The notes: a model not told the origin generated them from the sequence alone. Numbered from the stretch's first letter, positions 1 to 9,267 are shown. The stretch: DNA of 43,163 nt from Nitrospinota bacterium (GCA_016194325.1 JACQBS010000158.1:1-43163), one strand, 5' to 3'. Made by a program: numbers and translations.

Positions 1-126
1 TCAGAAGGGATTAACAACAAGATAAAGAGGCTAAAGCATATGGCCTACGGCTATAGAGATGTTAAATACTTCTTACTCAAGATACATCAGCATTGTGGAC
101 TGCTTGACCCTAAGTTTTCAACTTAA
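1..126 (+). CDS. C-terminal fragment of an ISL3-like transposase (truncated by window edge)
   Basis: Frame 1 reads SEGINNKIKRLKHMAYGYRDVKYFLLKIHQHCGLLDPKFST*, matching the EG-NNKIK-IKR-A-GYR tail typical of ISL3-type transposases; absent from the ORF track because it has no start. Confidence 0.75.
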   Translation, partial: SEGINNKIKRLKHMAYGYRDVKYFLLKIHQHCGLLDPKFST

Positions 127-230
127 ATACGAAAGAGGGGATATTTCTATTGAATAGGGATAACTACATTAACTATTTATTATCTAACTGGGTTCATCTA
201 CATCAAATTACATTTTTTGGGTTAAGAATC

Positions 231-482
231 CTATTTTTCGGAGGGCTCTTCTGTTTCTGGGGAAGGCTCAAAAGGTTCAGCTTTTAATCTGCCGCTTTCG
301 TCCTTTGTCAATATCTCAATCTTTTTTTCTGCCTCTTTTAGTTTCTGGGAGCATATACGCGACATCTTAATCCCTTCCTCAAAAATCTCAAGGGATTTAT
401 CAAGGTCTAAGTCTCCCCTCTCTAATTTCTCAACTATCTCTTCCAGTCTTTTTAGTGCCTTTTCAAATTTAATTTCAGACAT
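231..482 (-). CDS. xseB: Exodeoxyribonuclease VII small subunit
   Basis: FEKALKRLEEIVEKLERGDLDLDKSLEIFEEGIK motif; adjacent to xseA. Confidence 0.95.
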   Translation of the reverse strand: MSEIKFEKALKRLEEIVEKLERGDLDLDKSLEIFEEGIKMSRICSQKLKEAEKKIEILTKDESGRLKAEPFEPSPETEEPSEK

Positions 483-483
483 A

Positions 484-585
484 ATAAATTTTTAGCCACA
501 GAGGCACGGAGACACAGAGATTTCTTTAATTTAATTTTTTTCTCTGCGACCTCTGTGTCTCTGTGGCAAGTTAAGGTTTTTGTTC
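484..585 (+). repeat. Conserved-end hairpin element (E1), arms GCCACAGAGG/CCTCTGTG...GTGGC
   Basis: gccacagaggcacggagacacagagattt...ctctgcgacctctgtgtctctgtggc-aagttaaggtttttgttc; the right end encodes the XseA tail EEQKP*. Confidence 0.87.
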
Positions 586-1947
586 TTCAATCTGACAGAT
601 CAGTTCACCTCTATGCAATCTTACATTAACATGCCCGCCTTTTTCAACCTCAGATTCATCTTTTATTATTTTTAAATCTGGTAGTCTTCTGCATATACTG
701 TATCCCCTTTCCATAACAGCTAAGGGACTGAGGGCATCAAGTTTGCCTAAAACACCCTTTAGTCTTTTGTCAAATATTTCCATTCTATGGTCTATAGTCG
801 TTGCAAGTCCTTTACTTAATTCTGAGAGTATTTCCTTGCTTCTTTCTATCTTAATCATTGGATTGAGTATAAAAAGGCTTCTTGAGAGATGAAATGTCTT
901 CTCCGTAAATTTTTTGTATATTAATAGTGGAGACCTCCTTACCCTTAAGCCTATATCATCAATCTTTTGCTGGAGCTCATATATTTTATCCAAAGGTGAT
1001 TTTAATACCCTTCTTTCCTGTAATCCTGTAAGGCCGCTTCTTAGTATATCAACCATATTCTGAATTGAGTTTATTAACCTTTTTTCCAAACCTATAATAT
1101 TTTGAACTACCTCTTTCCTATCTCTTACAACAAGCTCTGCTGCCGCTGATGGCGTTGGTGCCCGTAAATCAGCAACAAAATCTGCTATTGTGTAGTCTAT
1201 CTCATGCCCAACAGCGGAGATTACAGGTATCTTTGAATCATAGATTGCTCTTGCAACAACTTCCTCATTAAATGCCCAGAGGTCTTCAATAGAACCTCCG
1301 CCCCTCCCGACAATCATCACATCTATGGGTTCGGCAGGCTCACCATGCTTGACAAGCTTACCATGAGAAAGCTCGTTCAGTTCTTTTATTGCCCTTGCTA
1401 TTTCTACTGATGCCCCCTCGCCTTGAACCTTGACAGAGTAGATGATAATGTGGACATTGGAAAACCTTCTGTCAATAATGCGGAGCATATCTCTGATAGC
1501 AGCACCTGTCGGTGATGTAACAATGGCTATTTTCTGTGGAAATTGCGGAATCGGTATTTTATGTGCCTCATCAAAGAGCCCTTCTTTAAAAAGTTTTTCC
1601 TTTAACTGCTCAAATGCCAACTGCAATGCACCTATCCCCTTTGGCTCCATGTAATCTGCTATTAGCTGATATTCGCCCCTTGGTTCATAGACACTTATTC
1701 TGCCCCTGACTATTAAATGAAGTCCGTCCTCAGGCTCAAATTTTAATAGCCTCTTATTCAATTTGAATAAAACTACCTTTAATTGGCTATTCTTATCTTT
1801 GAGGGTAAAATAGGCATGACCTGAATTTGGAACCCTGAAATTAGAAATCTCACCCTCAACCCAGACATCAGGAAAGTCCTCTTCAAGGACAAACTTTATT
1901 GCACGGGTGAACTCTGAGACTGTATATATTTCTCTTTCTTGATTCAT
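571..1947 (-). CDS. xseA: Exodeoxyribonuclease VII large subunit
   Basis: N-terminal OB fold VWVEGEISNFR and catalytic-domain motifs GRGGGSIEDLWAFNEE / SAVGHEIDYTIADFVADLRAPTPSAAAEL. Confidence 0.97.
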   Translation of the reverse strand: MNQEREIYTVSEFTRAIKFVLEEDFPDVWVEGEISNFRVPNSGHAYFTLKDKNSQLKVVLFKLNKRLLKFEPEDGLHLIVRGRISVYEPRGEYQLIADYMEPKGIGALQLAFEQLKEKLFKEGLFDEAHKIPIPQFPQKIAIVTSPTGAAIRDMLRIIDRRFSNVHIIIYSVKVQGEGASVEIARAIKELNELSHGKLVKHGEPAEPIDVMIVGRGGGSIEDLWAFNEEVVARAIYDSKIPVISAVGHEIDYTIADFVADLRAPTPSAAAELVVRDRKEVVQNIIGLEKRLINSIQNMVDILRSGLTGLQERRVLKSPLDKIYELQQKIDDIGLRVRRSPLLIYKKFTEKTFHLSRSLFILNPMIKIERSKEILSELSKGLATTIDHRMEIFDKRLKGVLGKLDALSPLAVMERGYSICRRLPDLKIIKDESEVEKGGHVNVRLHRGELICQIEEQKP

Positions 1948-1948
1948 A

Positions 1949-2056
1949 GGAAATTATAAAATCTTTTGCCACAGACTTACGCAGACTTAAAAAAATTATT
2001 AATTATTTTAGTGCTTTTGTCTGTGTAAGTCCGTGGCTAAAATTTAGTTTTTGTTC
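1949..2056 (+). repeat. Conserved-end hairpin element (E2), arms GCCACAGAC/GTCCGTGGC
   Basis: ggaaattataaaatctttt-gccacagacttacgcagactt...gtctgtgtaagtccgtggc-taaaatttagtttttgttc; the right end encodes the FolD tail NKN*. Confidence 0.92.
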
Positions 2057-2901
2057 AGTGTATTTTTAAAGGCGAGCAGTGTATTTTTCATAAGCATTGC
2101 TATTGTCATGGGACCTACACCGCCTGGGACAGGGGTTATATACGATACCCTTTCTTTTACTGAAGGGAAATCTACATCTCCAATTAATCCCGCCTCATCC
2201 CTGTTTATACCGACATCAATTACTACAGCCCCTTTTTTAACCATATCAGCCTTTATAAAGGCAGGTTTGCCAATGGCAGCTACTAATATATCAGCCTTAT
2301 TTGTATAATCTGATAGATTTTTTGTCTTGGAATGACATATAGTAACTGTGGCGTTTCTATGCAGGAATAAAAGTGCGGCAGGCTTACCTACAATATTACT
2401 CCTCCCGACAATTACTACCTTTTTGCCCTCTACAGGTATTTCACTCTTATCAAGGAGTGTCATAACACCGAGTGGTGTGCAGGAAATCAAAGATGCGGTG
2501 TTGGCAACTAATTTCCCAACATTTACAGGGTGAAAACCGTCCACATCTTTATCCGGATTTATAGCATCAATAATCTTATCCGATTGTATATGATTAGGAA
2601 GCGGCAACTGCACGAGTATTCCGTGTATCTCAGGATTTTTATTAAGAGAGTTTATGAGATTTAATAGTGTATCCTGTTGTGTTTCCTTTGGTAAATGATA
2701 TTCAGAAGACCTGATGCCTACCTCCTGACATGCCTTCTTTTTATTCCGTACATATACAGTTGATGCGGGGTCATCACCTACAAGTATTACAGCAAGACCC
2801 GCCTCTTTCCCTGTATTGTTTTTTATCTTTCTCAATTCCTCTGCAATCTCAAACTTTATTGCAGATGCAATCTCTTTTCCATTAATAATAATATTTTGCA
2901 T
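2044..2901 (-). CDS. folD: Methylenetetrahydrofolate dehydrogenase/cyclohydrolase
   Basis: VGDDPASxVYVRNKKKAC, QLPLP, DKDVDGFHPVNVG, PVPGGVGPMTIAML. Confidence 0.97.
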   Translation of the reverse strand: MQNIIINGKEIASAIKFEIAEELRKIKNNTGKEAGLAVILVGDDPASTVYVRNKKKACQEVGIRSSEYHLPKETQQDTLLNLINSLNKNPEIHGILVQLPLPNHIQSDKIIDAINPDKDVDGFHPVNVGKLVANTASLISCTPLGVMTLLDKSEIPVEGKKVVIVGRSNIVGKPAALLFLHRNATVTICHSKTKNLSDYTNKADILVAAIGKPAFIKADMVKKGAVVIDVGINRDEAGLIGDVDFPSVKERVSYITPVPGGVGPMTIAMLMKNTLLAFKNTLNKN

Positions 2902-2981
2902 AGTTTTTTTAACTTATCATAAAATTACACTCTTGTCTAATTCAACAATAGCCCAAAAGGTTGAAAATTCTATTTTTTCAC

Positions 2982-3009
2982 TTGACAATTTTTCCCTTCA
3001 GAGTATATT
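2982..3009 (+). promoter_or_regulatory. Putative sigma70-type promoter (TTGACA - 16 bp - TATATT) upstream of the lipoprotein with the (TCAG)n leader
   Basis: TTGACA at 2982-2987 and TATATT at 3004-3009; SD-like GGAGGG at 3024-3029. Confidence 0.5.
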
Positions 3010-3082
3010 AAAATCAAAAATTTGGAGGGCCGAATATGATACGCAATTTTATCCTGAGCCTGTCGAAGGGAAGGCACAAACA

Positions 3083-4015
3083 TTGCTCAGTCAGTCAGTC
3101 AGTCAGTCAGTTTTAACCACCCCTAAAAAATCCTTTCTATTATCTATCATCTTTACCGGAGTTTTCTCCCTAACCTTACTAACAGGATGCGGAAGTGGGG
3201 GAGGGGGAGGAAGTGATAACAACCCCACTACTACTACAACTTCAGGTACCACTATCCCATCGAGTCCATCATTGGGCGAAGCAGTTGATAATACATCTTT
3301 AAGTTGGACAACTGGTGGAGATGCAAACTGGGTTGGACAGACTACGGTTAGTTATTTTGGTGGCAGTGCTGCACAAAGCGGAGCTATAGGTGATAGTAAG
3401 ACTACCTATATTCAAACGATCGTAACAAATTCAGGCACTTTAACATTCTATTGGAAGGTTTCCTCTGAATCCAGCTATGATTATCTCAGATTTTACATAG
3501 ATGGAGTAGAACAGTCTGGAAAAATAAGTGGAAATGTGGACTGGGTGCAAAAGAGTTACTCTATTACATCAGGTAGCCATACATTAAAGTGGGTTTATAC
3601 AAAAGATATTAATTCTATCTCTGGCTCTGATGCTGGTTGGCTGGATAAGGTTATTTTTACACCAAGCTCAGCCCCAACAGCCCCAACAGGTGTTACTGCT
3701 ACAGGTAGTACTACTACAAGTGGTACTTCTGGCGGAGGGCCGGCGACTGGAGCGAGTGGCACTGTAGGAGGAAGCACAACAACAGCAGCATCAACAACCA
3801 TTAGCTGGAATTCTGTTTCAGGAGCGACCTCTTATAATATTTATTGGTCAACCACATCTGGGGTTACAACGAGCAACGGCACAAAAATAACCAATGCCAC
3901 CAGCCCATACACACATACAGGATTAACCAGCGGTACAACTTACTATTATGTAGTAACTGCCGTAAATAGCTCTGGGGAGAGTAGTGTATCAAGTCAGGTA
4001 TCAGCTACCGCATAG
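3083..4015 (+). CDS. Secreted lipoprotein with jelly-roll-like domain and fibronectin type III domain; 5' end carries a (TCAG)6 tract
   Basis: Lipobox SLTLLTGC then Gly-rich linker; FN3 motif ATTISWNSVSGATSYNIYW...YYYVVTAVNSSGES. The start is ambiguous: TTG 3083 in frame, or ATG 3036 out of frame at the current repeat number. Confidence 0.7.
   Translation: MLSQSVSQSVLTTPKKSFLLSIIFTGVFSLTLLTGCGSGGGGGSDNNPTTTTTSGTTIPSSPSLGEAVDNTSLSWTTGGDANWVGQTTVSYFGGSAAQSGAIGDSKTTYIQTIVTNSGTLTFYWKVSSESSYDYLRFYIDGVEQSGKISGNVDWVQKSYSITSGSHTLKWVYTKDINSISGSDAGWLDKVIFTPSSAPTAPTGVTATGSTTTSGTSGGGPATGASGTVGGSTTTAASTTISWNSVSGATSYNIYWSTTSGVTTSNGTKITNATSPYTHTGLTSGTTYYYVVTAVNSSGESSVSSQVSATA
3087..3111 (+). repeat. Tetranucleotide SSR (TCAG)6 in the 5' coding region
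   Basis: gctcagtcagtcagtcagtcagtcagtttt. Confidence 0.97.
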
Positions 4016-4277
4016 GTAGATTGTTTTATAAAAAAAACAATAGTCTGGAGTAGATAAATATCCAGCATTTCCATTATTGCTTTACTCAAAAAATTGGAGT
4101 CAAGTCTTGCTTTTTGCTCTTTGTTAAGGGGGGGGGTAATGCAGAGTGTGGTAACAAGTAAAGAGTTGGATTCCGCATCCCCCGATTAATAACCCTTGAT
4201 TACAACCTTCAAGGGCAAGCTTCGAGGACAGGCAAGTGTGGAATGACAGAATGGAAGAAAATGTAACCTGAGATATG

Positions 4278-4520
4278 TTAGTGATAATCAGTAATATCAA
4301 ACACCTCAATTTTCCCTCCTTTGATAAAAAAGAGGGCTCTCCATTTTTGTGTAATTCTGAAGGAGTATATCTTCAGATGACGAGGCTCTAAAATTTCTGT
4401 ATGCAGTGAAGGGTGTCTCCAATTATTCTCAAATAGTCGTTTCTGCTTTTCAAAAGCCTTTCGTAATCCATGTCTCTCAATAATTTCATGGAGGTGTTCT
4501 GCTAATGGAAGGATTTGCAT
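4278..4520 (-). CDS. RelE/HigB-like toxin-like protein
   Basis: MQILPLAEHLHEII...SLHTEILEPRHLKIYSFRITQKWRALFFIKGGKIEVFDITDYH; ATG lies next to the stop codon of the partner ORF. Confidence 0.6.
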   Translation of the reverse strand: MQILPLAEHLHEIIERHGLRKAFEKQKRLFENNWRHPSLHTEILEPRHLKIYSFRITQKWRALFFIKGGKIEVFDITDYH

Positions 4521-4521
4521 A

Positions 4522-4860
4522 TCATGATTTCCCAGAATATATAGATGATTTAGCGATATTCCTTTCAAATTGGTCGAGGAACTCTTTTGAATATCTGCCG
4601 GTTTTTTCCAATTCCTTTCTTTCATCTTTTGAGGATGTTATTAAATTTTTCTCTTCCAGTTCAAAATCCTTTAGTTCTTCCGCCCTTCCATGCATGTATT
4701 TCCCTTTTACAAATTCTATAAAATCCTCAACCTCAGTAAGTTTATCCTCTGGTAGTTTTTTAAGTTCTTCGAGAATTTTTTGATAATGAGAATTTAAAAC
4801 CTGTGTCATATCCCCTCCTTTCCTACCAAAATAATAGCAAGATAAGGACAGATGAGTCAA
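4522..4860 (-). CDS. DUF2281-like antitoxin candidate
   Basis: LKKLPEDKLTEVEDFIEFVKGK; small ORF immediately upstream of a RelE-like ORF. Confidence 0.55.
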   Translation of the reverse strand: MTHLSLSCYYFGRKGGDMTQVLNSHYQKILEELKKLPEDKLTEVEDFIEFVKGKYMHGRAEELKDFELEEKNLITSSKDERKELEKTGRYSKEFLDQFERNIAKSSIYSGKS

Positions 4861-5046
4861 GAAAATTTAAAAAACTACAGGTAAGAAAAGGGGACAGGCT
4901 GCTTTATTGGGAGGTCAGGTTTTTACAGGTATTCTCCCTTCCCTCAAAATCCAGGGATGGAGGGGGTTGATAACCTGTCTGCCAGTAGCACAGGCAGGAT
5001 GGAGATAGGGAAATCAAGTTCTAATATCTCCCTCAGCTATAATTAG

Positions 5047-5088
5047 AACTCTCAATTGACAATTGACAGTTGATAATTGATAATTAAC
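5047..5088. repeat. Heptad short tandem repeat (AATTGAC/AATTGAT) upstream of waaA
   Basis: aattgac aattgac agttgat aattgat aattaac. Confidence 0.85.
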
Positions 5089-5090
5089 AT

Positions 5091-6443
5091 ATGTATTTTT
5101 TATACAACTTTATTCTCACTGTCTCAATTATCTTTGTTCTCCCCTGGTGGTTATTTAGTCTATTTAAAGGTAAATACAGGAAGGGGTTCTGGCAGAGGAT
5201 GGGATATTATTCAGATGAAATTAAAAATGGATTAATTAATCAATCTCCGATTTGGATTCATGCAGTATCAGTCGGTGAGGTTATCGCATCAACTTCATTA
5301 ATAAAGAGCTTGAGAAAAGAGTATCCTGATATCAAGATTATCCTTTCTACTGTAACTGATACAGGACAGCAAATAGCAAAGGAGAGAATAAAAGAGGCAG
5401 ATTATATTATATATTTTCCTTTTGATTTTTCATGGTCAGTAATGAGGGCATTGAATACAATTAATCCCATAATCTGTATAATTATGGAGACAGAGCTTTG
5501 GCCTAATTTTCTGAAAGAAGCGAATAAGAAAGCTATTCCTGTGGCGGTTATTAATGGCCGTATATCTGAGAGGTCATTTAAGAGGTATAGAATGATAAGT
5601 CTGTTTATGAAAAGTGTATTAGAAAGTGTCAGATTGTTCAGTATGCAGACGGAAGATGATGCAAAAAGGATAGTAGCCCTTGGTGCAGACAAAAGGAATG
5701 TAAATGTTTCGGGTAATATTAAATATGATAATGAGTTTAAAGATATTGAAGAAGAAAAGGGAAAAGAGATTAAGAATACACTTGAAGTTAATAACAGTGA
5801 TAGAATATTTATTGCAGGAAGCACACATCCGGGCGAGGAAGAGATGGTAGTAAAATTATATTCTAATATTTTGAAAAACTACCCTGATTTTCGCCTTGTA
5901 ATCGCACCTCGCCATATTGATAGGGTAGGGGAGGTGGAGGAAATTGTAAAGAAGATGGGATTAGATACTGTCAGGAAGACTGAACTCTTAAAAGGGTCAA
6001 GGGTCAAGGATCAAGGGTCAAGTAATACAAAACCTATAATCATCCTCGACACCATTGGGGAGTTAAGTTTTATGTATAGTATTGCTGATATTGTATTCAT
6101 TGGCGGGAGCCTGATACCCCACGGGGGGCAGAATATTTTAGAGCCTGCGTTTTACAAAAAGCCTGTTATATTTGGTAAATACATGATGAACTTTCAGGAG
6201 ATTGCAAAAGAGATGATATTATCGGGAGGGGGAATTCAGGTTAATAATGAGGAAGATTTGATAAGAGAGGTAGGGGGTCTTTTAAATAATAAAAAGAAGA
6301 TGATTGAGATTGGTGAGAAGGGGTATCAGGTTATAATGAAAAACAGAGGCGCCCTTCAGAAGAATCTTGAATTGATAGGGGGGATTATTAGCCACAGATT
6401 TACACAGACAAACGCAGATAAAAAAATCTTAAAAAGATTTTAG
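5091..6443 (+). CDS. waaA: 3-deoxy-D-manno-octulosonic-acid (Kdo) transferase
   Basis: PIWIHAVSVGEV, STVTDTGQQIA, ETELWPNFL, AGSTHPGEEE, FIGGSLIPHGGQNILEPA. Confidence 0.95.
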   Translation: MYFLYNFILTVSIIFVLPWWLFSLFKGKYRKGFWQRMGYYSDEIKNGLINQSPIWIHAVSVGEVIASTSLIKSLRKEYPDIKIILSTVTDTGQQIAKERIKEADYIIYFPFDFSWSVMRALNTINPIICIIMETELWPNFLKEANKKAIPVAVINGRISERSFKRYRMISLFMKSVLESVRLFSMQTEDDAKRIVALGADKRNVNVSGNIKYDNEFKDIEEEKGKEIKNTLEVNNSDRIFIAGSTHPGEEEMVVKLYSNILKNYPDFRLVIAPRHIDRVGEVEEIVKKMGLDTVRKTELLKGSRVKDQGSSNTKPIIILDTIGELSFMYSIADIVFIGGSLIPHGGQNILEPAFYKKPVIFGKYMMNFQEIAKEMILSGGGIQVNNEEDLIREVGGLLNNKKKMIEIGEKGYQVIMKNRGALQKNLELIGGIISHRFTQTNADKKILKRF

Positions 6444-6464
6444 TCCGTGAAAGTCTGTGGCTGA
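6391..6464. repeat. Palindromic repeat (GCCACAGA arms) overlapping the waaA 3' end
   Basis: gccacagatttacacagacaaacgcag...gtccgtgaaagtctgtggc; encodes the waaA tail SHRFTQTNADKKILKRF*. Confidence 0.85.
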
Positions 6465-6480
6465 TTTTAATTAATGTTTT

Positions 6481-8034
6481 ATGGTAATTGAAAAAGAAAA
6501 TCATATTCTTGCTGGCAGTGCGGGCAGGAAGATACCATCTGTAATGGCTACCCAGCACCCTGATAATGCCAGTGTCCCTTACTGGCATAAGACAGAGTTT
6601 ATCTCTACTACAGATGAGGTGGAGGAGTGCTACCGCTCATTCTGTGATATGGGTTGCGATGAGTATATGTGGGACTGGGAAGGGAAATTTGTAGATGAGG
6701 CTGTAATGGACAGGCTCTTTCATCAATACTATGACTATTTCAGCATAAACCACCTCGGCTCAAGTAAATTCCTGACATTCAGGATACCAAATATATGGGA
6801 GGAACCCGGCTTCAGGATTGCGAGGGCATTTATGGCAATAATTACCGGCACTGATGCGGCAGGAGAGTTAGGTTTTTCCCATGCCCCTGTCTTTGAGGTA
6901 ATTCTCCCAATGACAGACAATGCAGAAAAGTTGATTCATATACAGGAGCAATACTACAAGACTGTCCGGCTTACATGCCAGGTATTTTCAACAAGGCTGA
7001 GTGGACCTGTAGAGATAAATATAATCCCTTTAATAGAGGGCTCCGGGTCTCTGATAAAATCAAAAAGGATTCTTTTGGAATATATTGATAGATTTGAAAA
7101 ACGATTCAATCACAGGGTTGAATATATTAGGCCATTTATAGCAAGGTCGGACCCTGCACTAAATTCAGGGATGGTTCCTGCTGTTATTGCGGCTAAGGGT
7201 GCCATTTCAGAATATTATAAATTCCAGAATGAAACTGGGGTTTCTGTATATCCAATAATAGGGGTTGGCTCTTTGCAATTCAGGGGCGGGCTGTCACCTG
7301 ATGCAATAGAAAATTTTATGAATGAATACGCAGGTGTAAGAACAGTTACAGTTCAATCTGCCTTTAGATATGACTTTAATAGGGAGGTATCTACAGCCGC
7401 CATAAAACTATTAAAAAGAGATATTTCGCTGAAAACACCCCGTATATTTTCTGATAGTGAGATGAATGATATTTTGGAGTTTGATGGAATCTTCAGGAAG
7501 CCATATTGCTCTACAATTGAAAGGCTGGCATCTACAATAAATGATATATCAAGGCATGTCCCATCCCACAGGGAGAGGATTCAGCACACAGGATTATTCG
7601 GTTATTCAAGAGGTATTAAGGATTCAAATGTAAGACTGCCGAGGGCAATTTCATTCACTTCGGCCTTTTACTCACTCGGTATTCCGCCTGAACTGATAGG
7701 CACCGGCAGGGGGATTCATGATGCGGATAAAAAAGGGATGCTTTCAAAATTGGAATCTATATATCCAAATATAAAAAATGATTTGAAAAGGGCAGGGTGT
7801 TTTTTGAATAAGGAAAATTTAAGGATGCTGGCAGCTGCGGATGAAACATGGAAGGATATTATAACAGATGTAGGTATATTAGAGGATTATATAGGCTCAA
7901 GCTTTGTTCCGACCTGCACAGACCACTTTATACACAGAAATCATGTATCTAATATCCTCCATATGTGGAGAGAGGGGAGGGAATTCAGGCGGGAGATATT
8001 GAGTGCAGGGGTTATAAGAAAGAGTCTGGGATAG
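6481..8034 (+). CDS. ppcA: Phosphoenolpyruvate carboxylase, archaeal type
   Basis: MATQHPDNASVPYWHKTEFISTTDEVEECYRSF...DEYMWDWEGKFVDEAVMDRL; C-terminal FIHRNHVSNILHMWREGREFR. Confidence 0.9.
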   Translation: MVIEKENHILAGSAGRKIPSVMATQHPDNASVPYWHKTEFISTTDEVEECYRSFCDMGCDEYMWDWEGKFVDEAVMDRLFHQYYDYFSINHLGSSKFLTFRIPNIWEEPGFRIARAFMAIITGTDAAGELGFSHAPVFEVILPMTDNAEKLIHIQEQYYKTVRLTCQVFSTRLSGPVEINIIPLIEGSGSLIKSKRILLEYIDRFEKRFNHRVEYIRPFIARSDPALNSGMVPAVIAAKGAISEYYKFQNETGVSVYPIIGVGSLQFRGGLSPDAIENFMNEYAGVRTVTVQSAFRYDFNREVSTAAIKLLKRDISLKTPRIFSDSEMNDILEFDGIFRKPYCSTIERLASTINDISRHVPSHRERIQHTGLFGYSRGIKDSNVRLPRAISFTSAFYSLGIPPELIGTGRGIHDADKKGMLSKLESIYPNIKNDLKRAGCFLNKENLRMLAAADETWKDIITDVGILEDYIGSSFVPTCTDHFIHRNHVSNILHMWREGREFRREILSAGVIRKSLG

Positions 8035-8099
8035 CTAATAGCTGATGGCTGATAGCTCATAGCAAAAACTATGAGCTATGAGCTATGAGCTATGAGCTA
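8034..8099. repeat. Heptad (CTATGAG) palindromic short-repeat hairpin providing the start codon of the next CDS
   Basis: gctgatggctgatagctcatagcaaaaactatgagctatgagctatgagctatgagct. Confidence 0.9.
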
Positions 8100-9185
8100 A
8101 AAGAGATAGACCTGAAGGAAATTGAGGAAAGATACTTTGTTGGTATCCTGAAAGAGATAACCGGCGGGAGTATTCAGGATATAAGCCTTACTATGTTAAA
8201 AGGGGATGCATCTGACAGGAGATATTTCAGGCTCGGATACAAAACAGAGCTCAAGGCTCAAAGCTCAAAACTCAAAACTTCTGTTATCATTATGGTCTTG
8301 TCAAGCCCCAGCCATTCAGAACTTCCATTTATAAATGTTCAGAGTCATCTGAGAAAATGCGGGATGGCAGTCCCTGAGATTTATTATTATGATGAAAAAA
8401 AGGGGTTTTTGTTTTTAGAGGATTGCGGGGATATTACATTAGAGGAATGGGTGAAGGGAGCTACCTCCCCCTCCCCCCTCCTTATAAAGGAGGGGATTAA
8501 GGGGAGGTCAGCTGCTGAATATTATAAAAAGGCAATTGATTTACTCTTAAATATTCAGATAAAGGGGAGTGATAAAAGTATTGGAGATTGTGTCGCATTT
8601 AATCTAAGATTTGATGTGGAAAAACTGATGTGGGAGTTGAACTTCATGATTGAGCACATGATATTCGGGCTTCTAAATAAAAGGATGGATAATGGTGATT
8701 TGGATGAGGTGAGGGAGTATTTGTTAGATTTATGCCAAATCCTGTCTAACCAGAGGCAGTATTTGAACCATAGAGATTATCACAGCAGAAATATAATGGT
8801 TAAGGATGGAGATTTACGGTTTCTTGATTTTCAGGATGCCAGAATGGGGCCATGCCAGTATGACCTATGCTCCCTCTTAAGAGATTCATATACCGTATTG
8901 GATAATAAATTGGTGGATGAATTGATTGAATATTATATCAGCCAAAAGGAGTTAATAGAGGGTGAGAGTATTGACAGGAATGAATTTAGAAGAATCTTTG
9001 ACTATATGAGTATTCAGCGGAATTTAAAGGCAATCGGGACTTTTGCATATCAAAAAATGGCAAAGGGGAACGATAGATATTTAAAGCACATCCCTCCTAC
9101 ACTTAATTATGTAAAGGTAAATATGGACAAATATGAGGCATTTGCAGGGCTTAAGAAAATTTTATGCAAATATCTTCCTTTTTAA
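8085..9185 (+). CDS. APH-fold phosphotransferase (AmgK-like sugar kinase / aminoglycoside phosphotransferase family)
   Basis: LKGDASDRRYFRL, FLEDCGDITLEEW, LNHRDYHSRNIMV, RFLDFQDARMGPCQYDLCSLLRDSY. Confidence 0.85.
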   Translation: MSYELKEIDLKEIEERYFVGILKEITGGSIQDISLTMLKGDASDRRYFRLGYKTELKAQSSKLKTSVIIMVLSSPSHSELPFINVQSHLRKCGMAVPEIYYYDEKKGFLFLEDCGDITLEEWVKGATSPSPLLIKEGIKGRSAAEYYKKAIDLLLNIQIKGSDKSIGDCVAFNLRFDVEKLMWELNFMIEHMIFGLLNKRMDNGDLDEVREYLLDLCQILSNQRQYLNHRDYHSRNIMVKDGDLRFLDFQDARMGPCQYDLCSLLRDSYTVLDNKLVDELIEYYISQKELIEGESIDRNEFRRIFDYMSIQRNLKAIGTFAYQKMAKGNDRYLKHIPPTLNYVKVNMDKYEAFAGLKKILCKYLPF

Positions 9186-9267
9186 TGGGTTATATGATAT
9201 AAGTCATTTTAATTTTATATGGATTTGGCATATTTTCATTTATAATTCCATCTTTTTTAAATATAAA

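Noticed and set aside
484-585. Simple rho-independent terminator as the sole explanation for hairpins such as E1/E2
   Set aside because: Termination is possible for some copies, but the conserved outer ends, use in both orientations and presence within an operon upstream of trmD are not explained by terminators alone
4124-4309. Minus-strand 61-aa ORF ending in PPP
   Set aside because: Low-complexity end from the poly-G tract, no recognisable domain, overlaps the toxin 3' end
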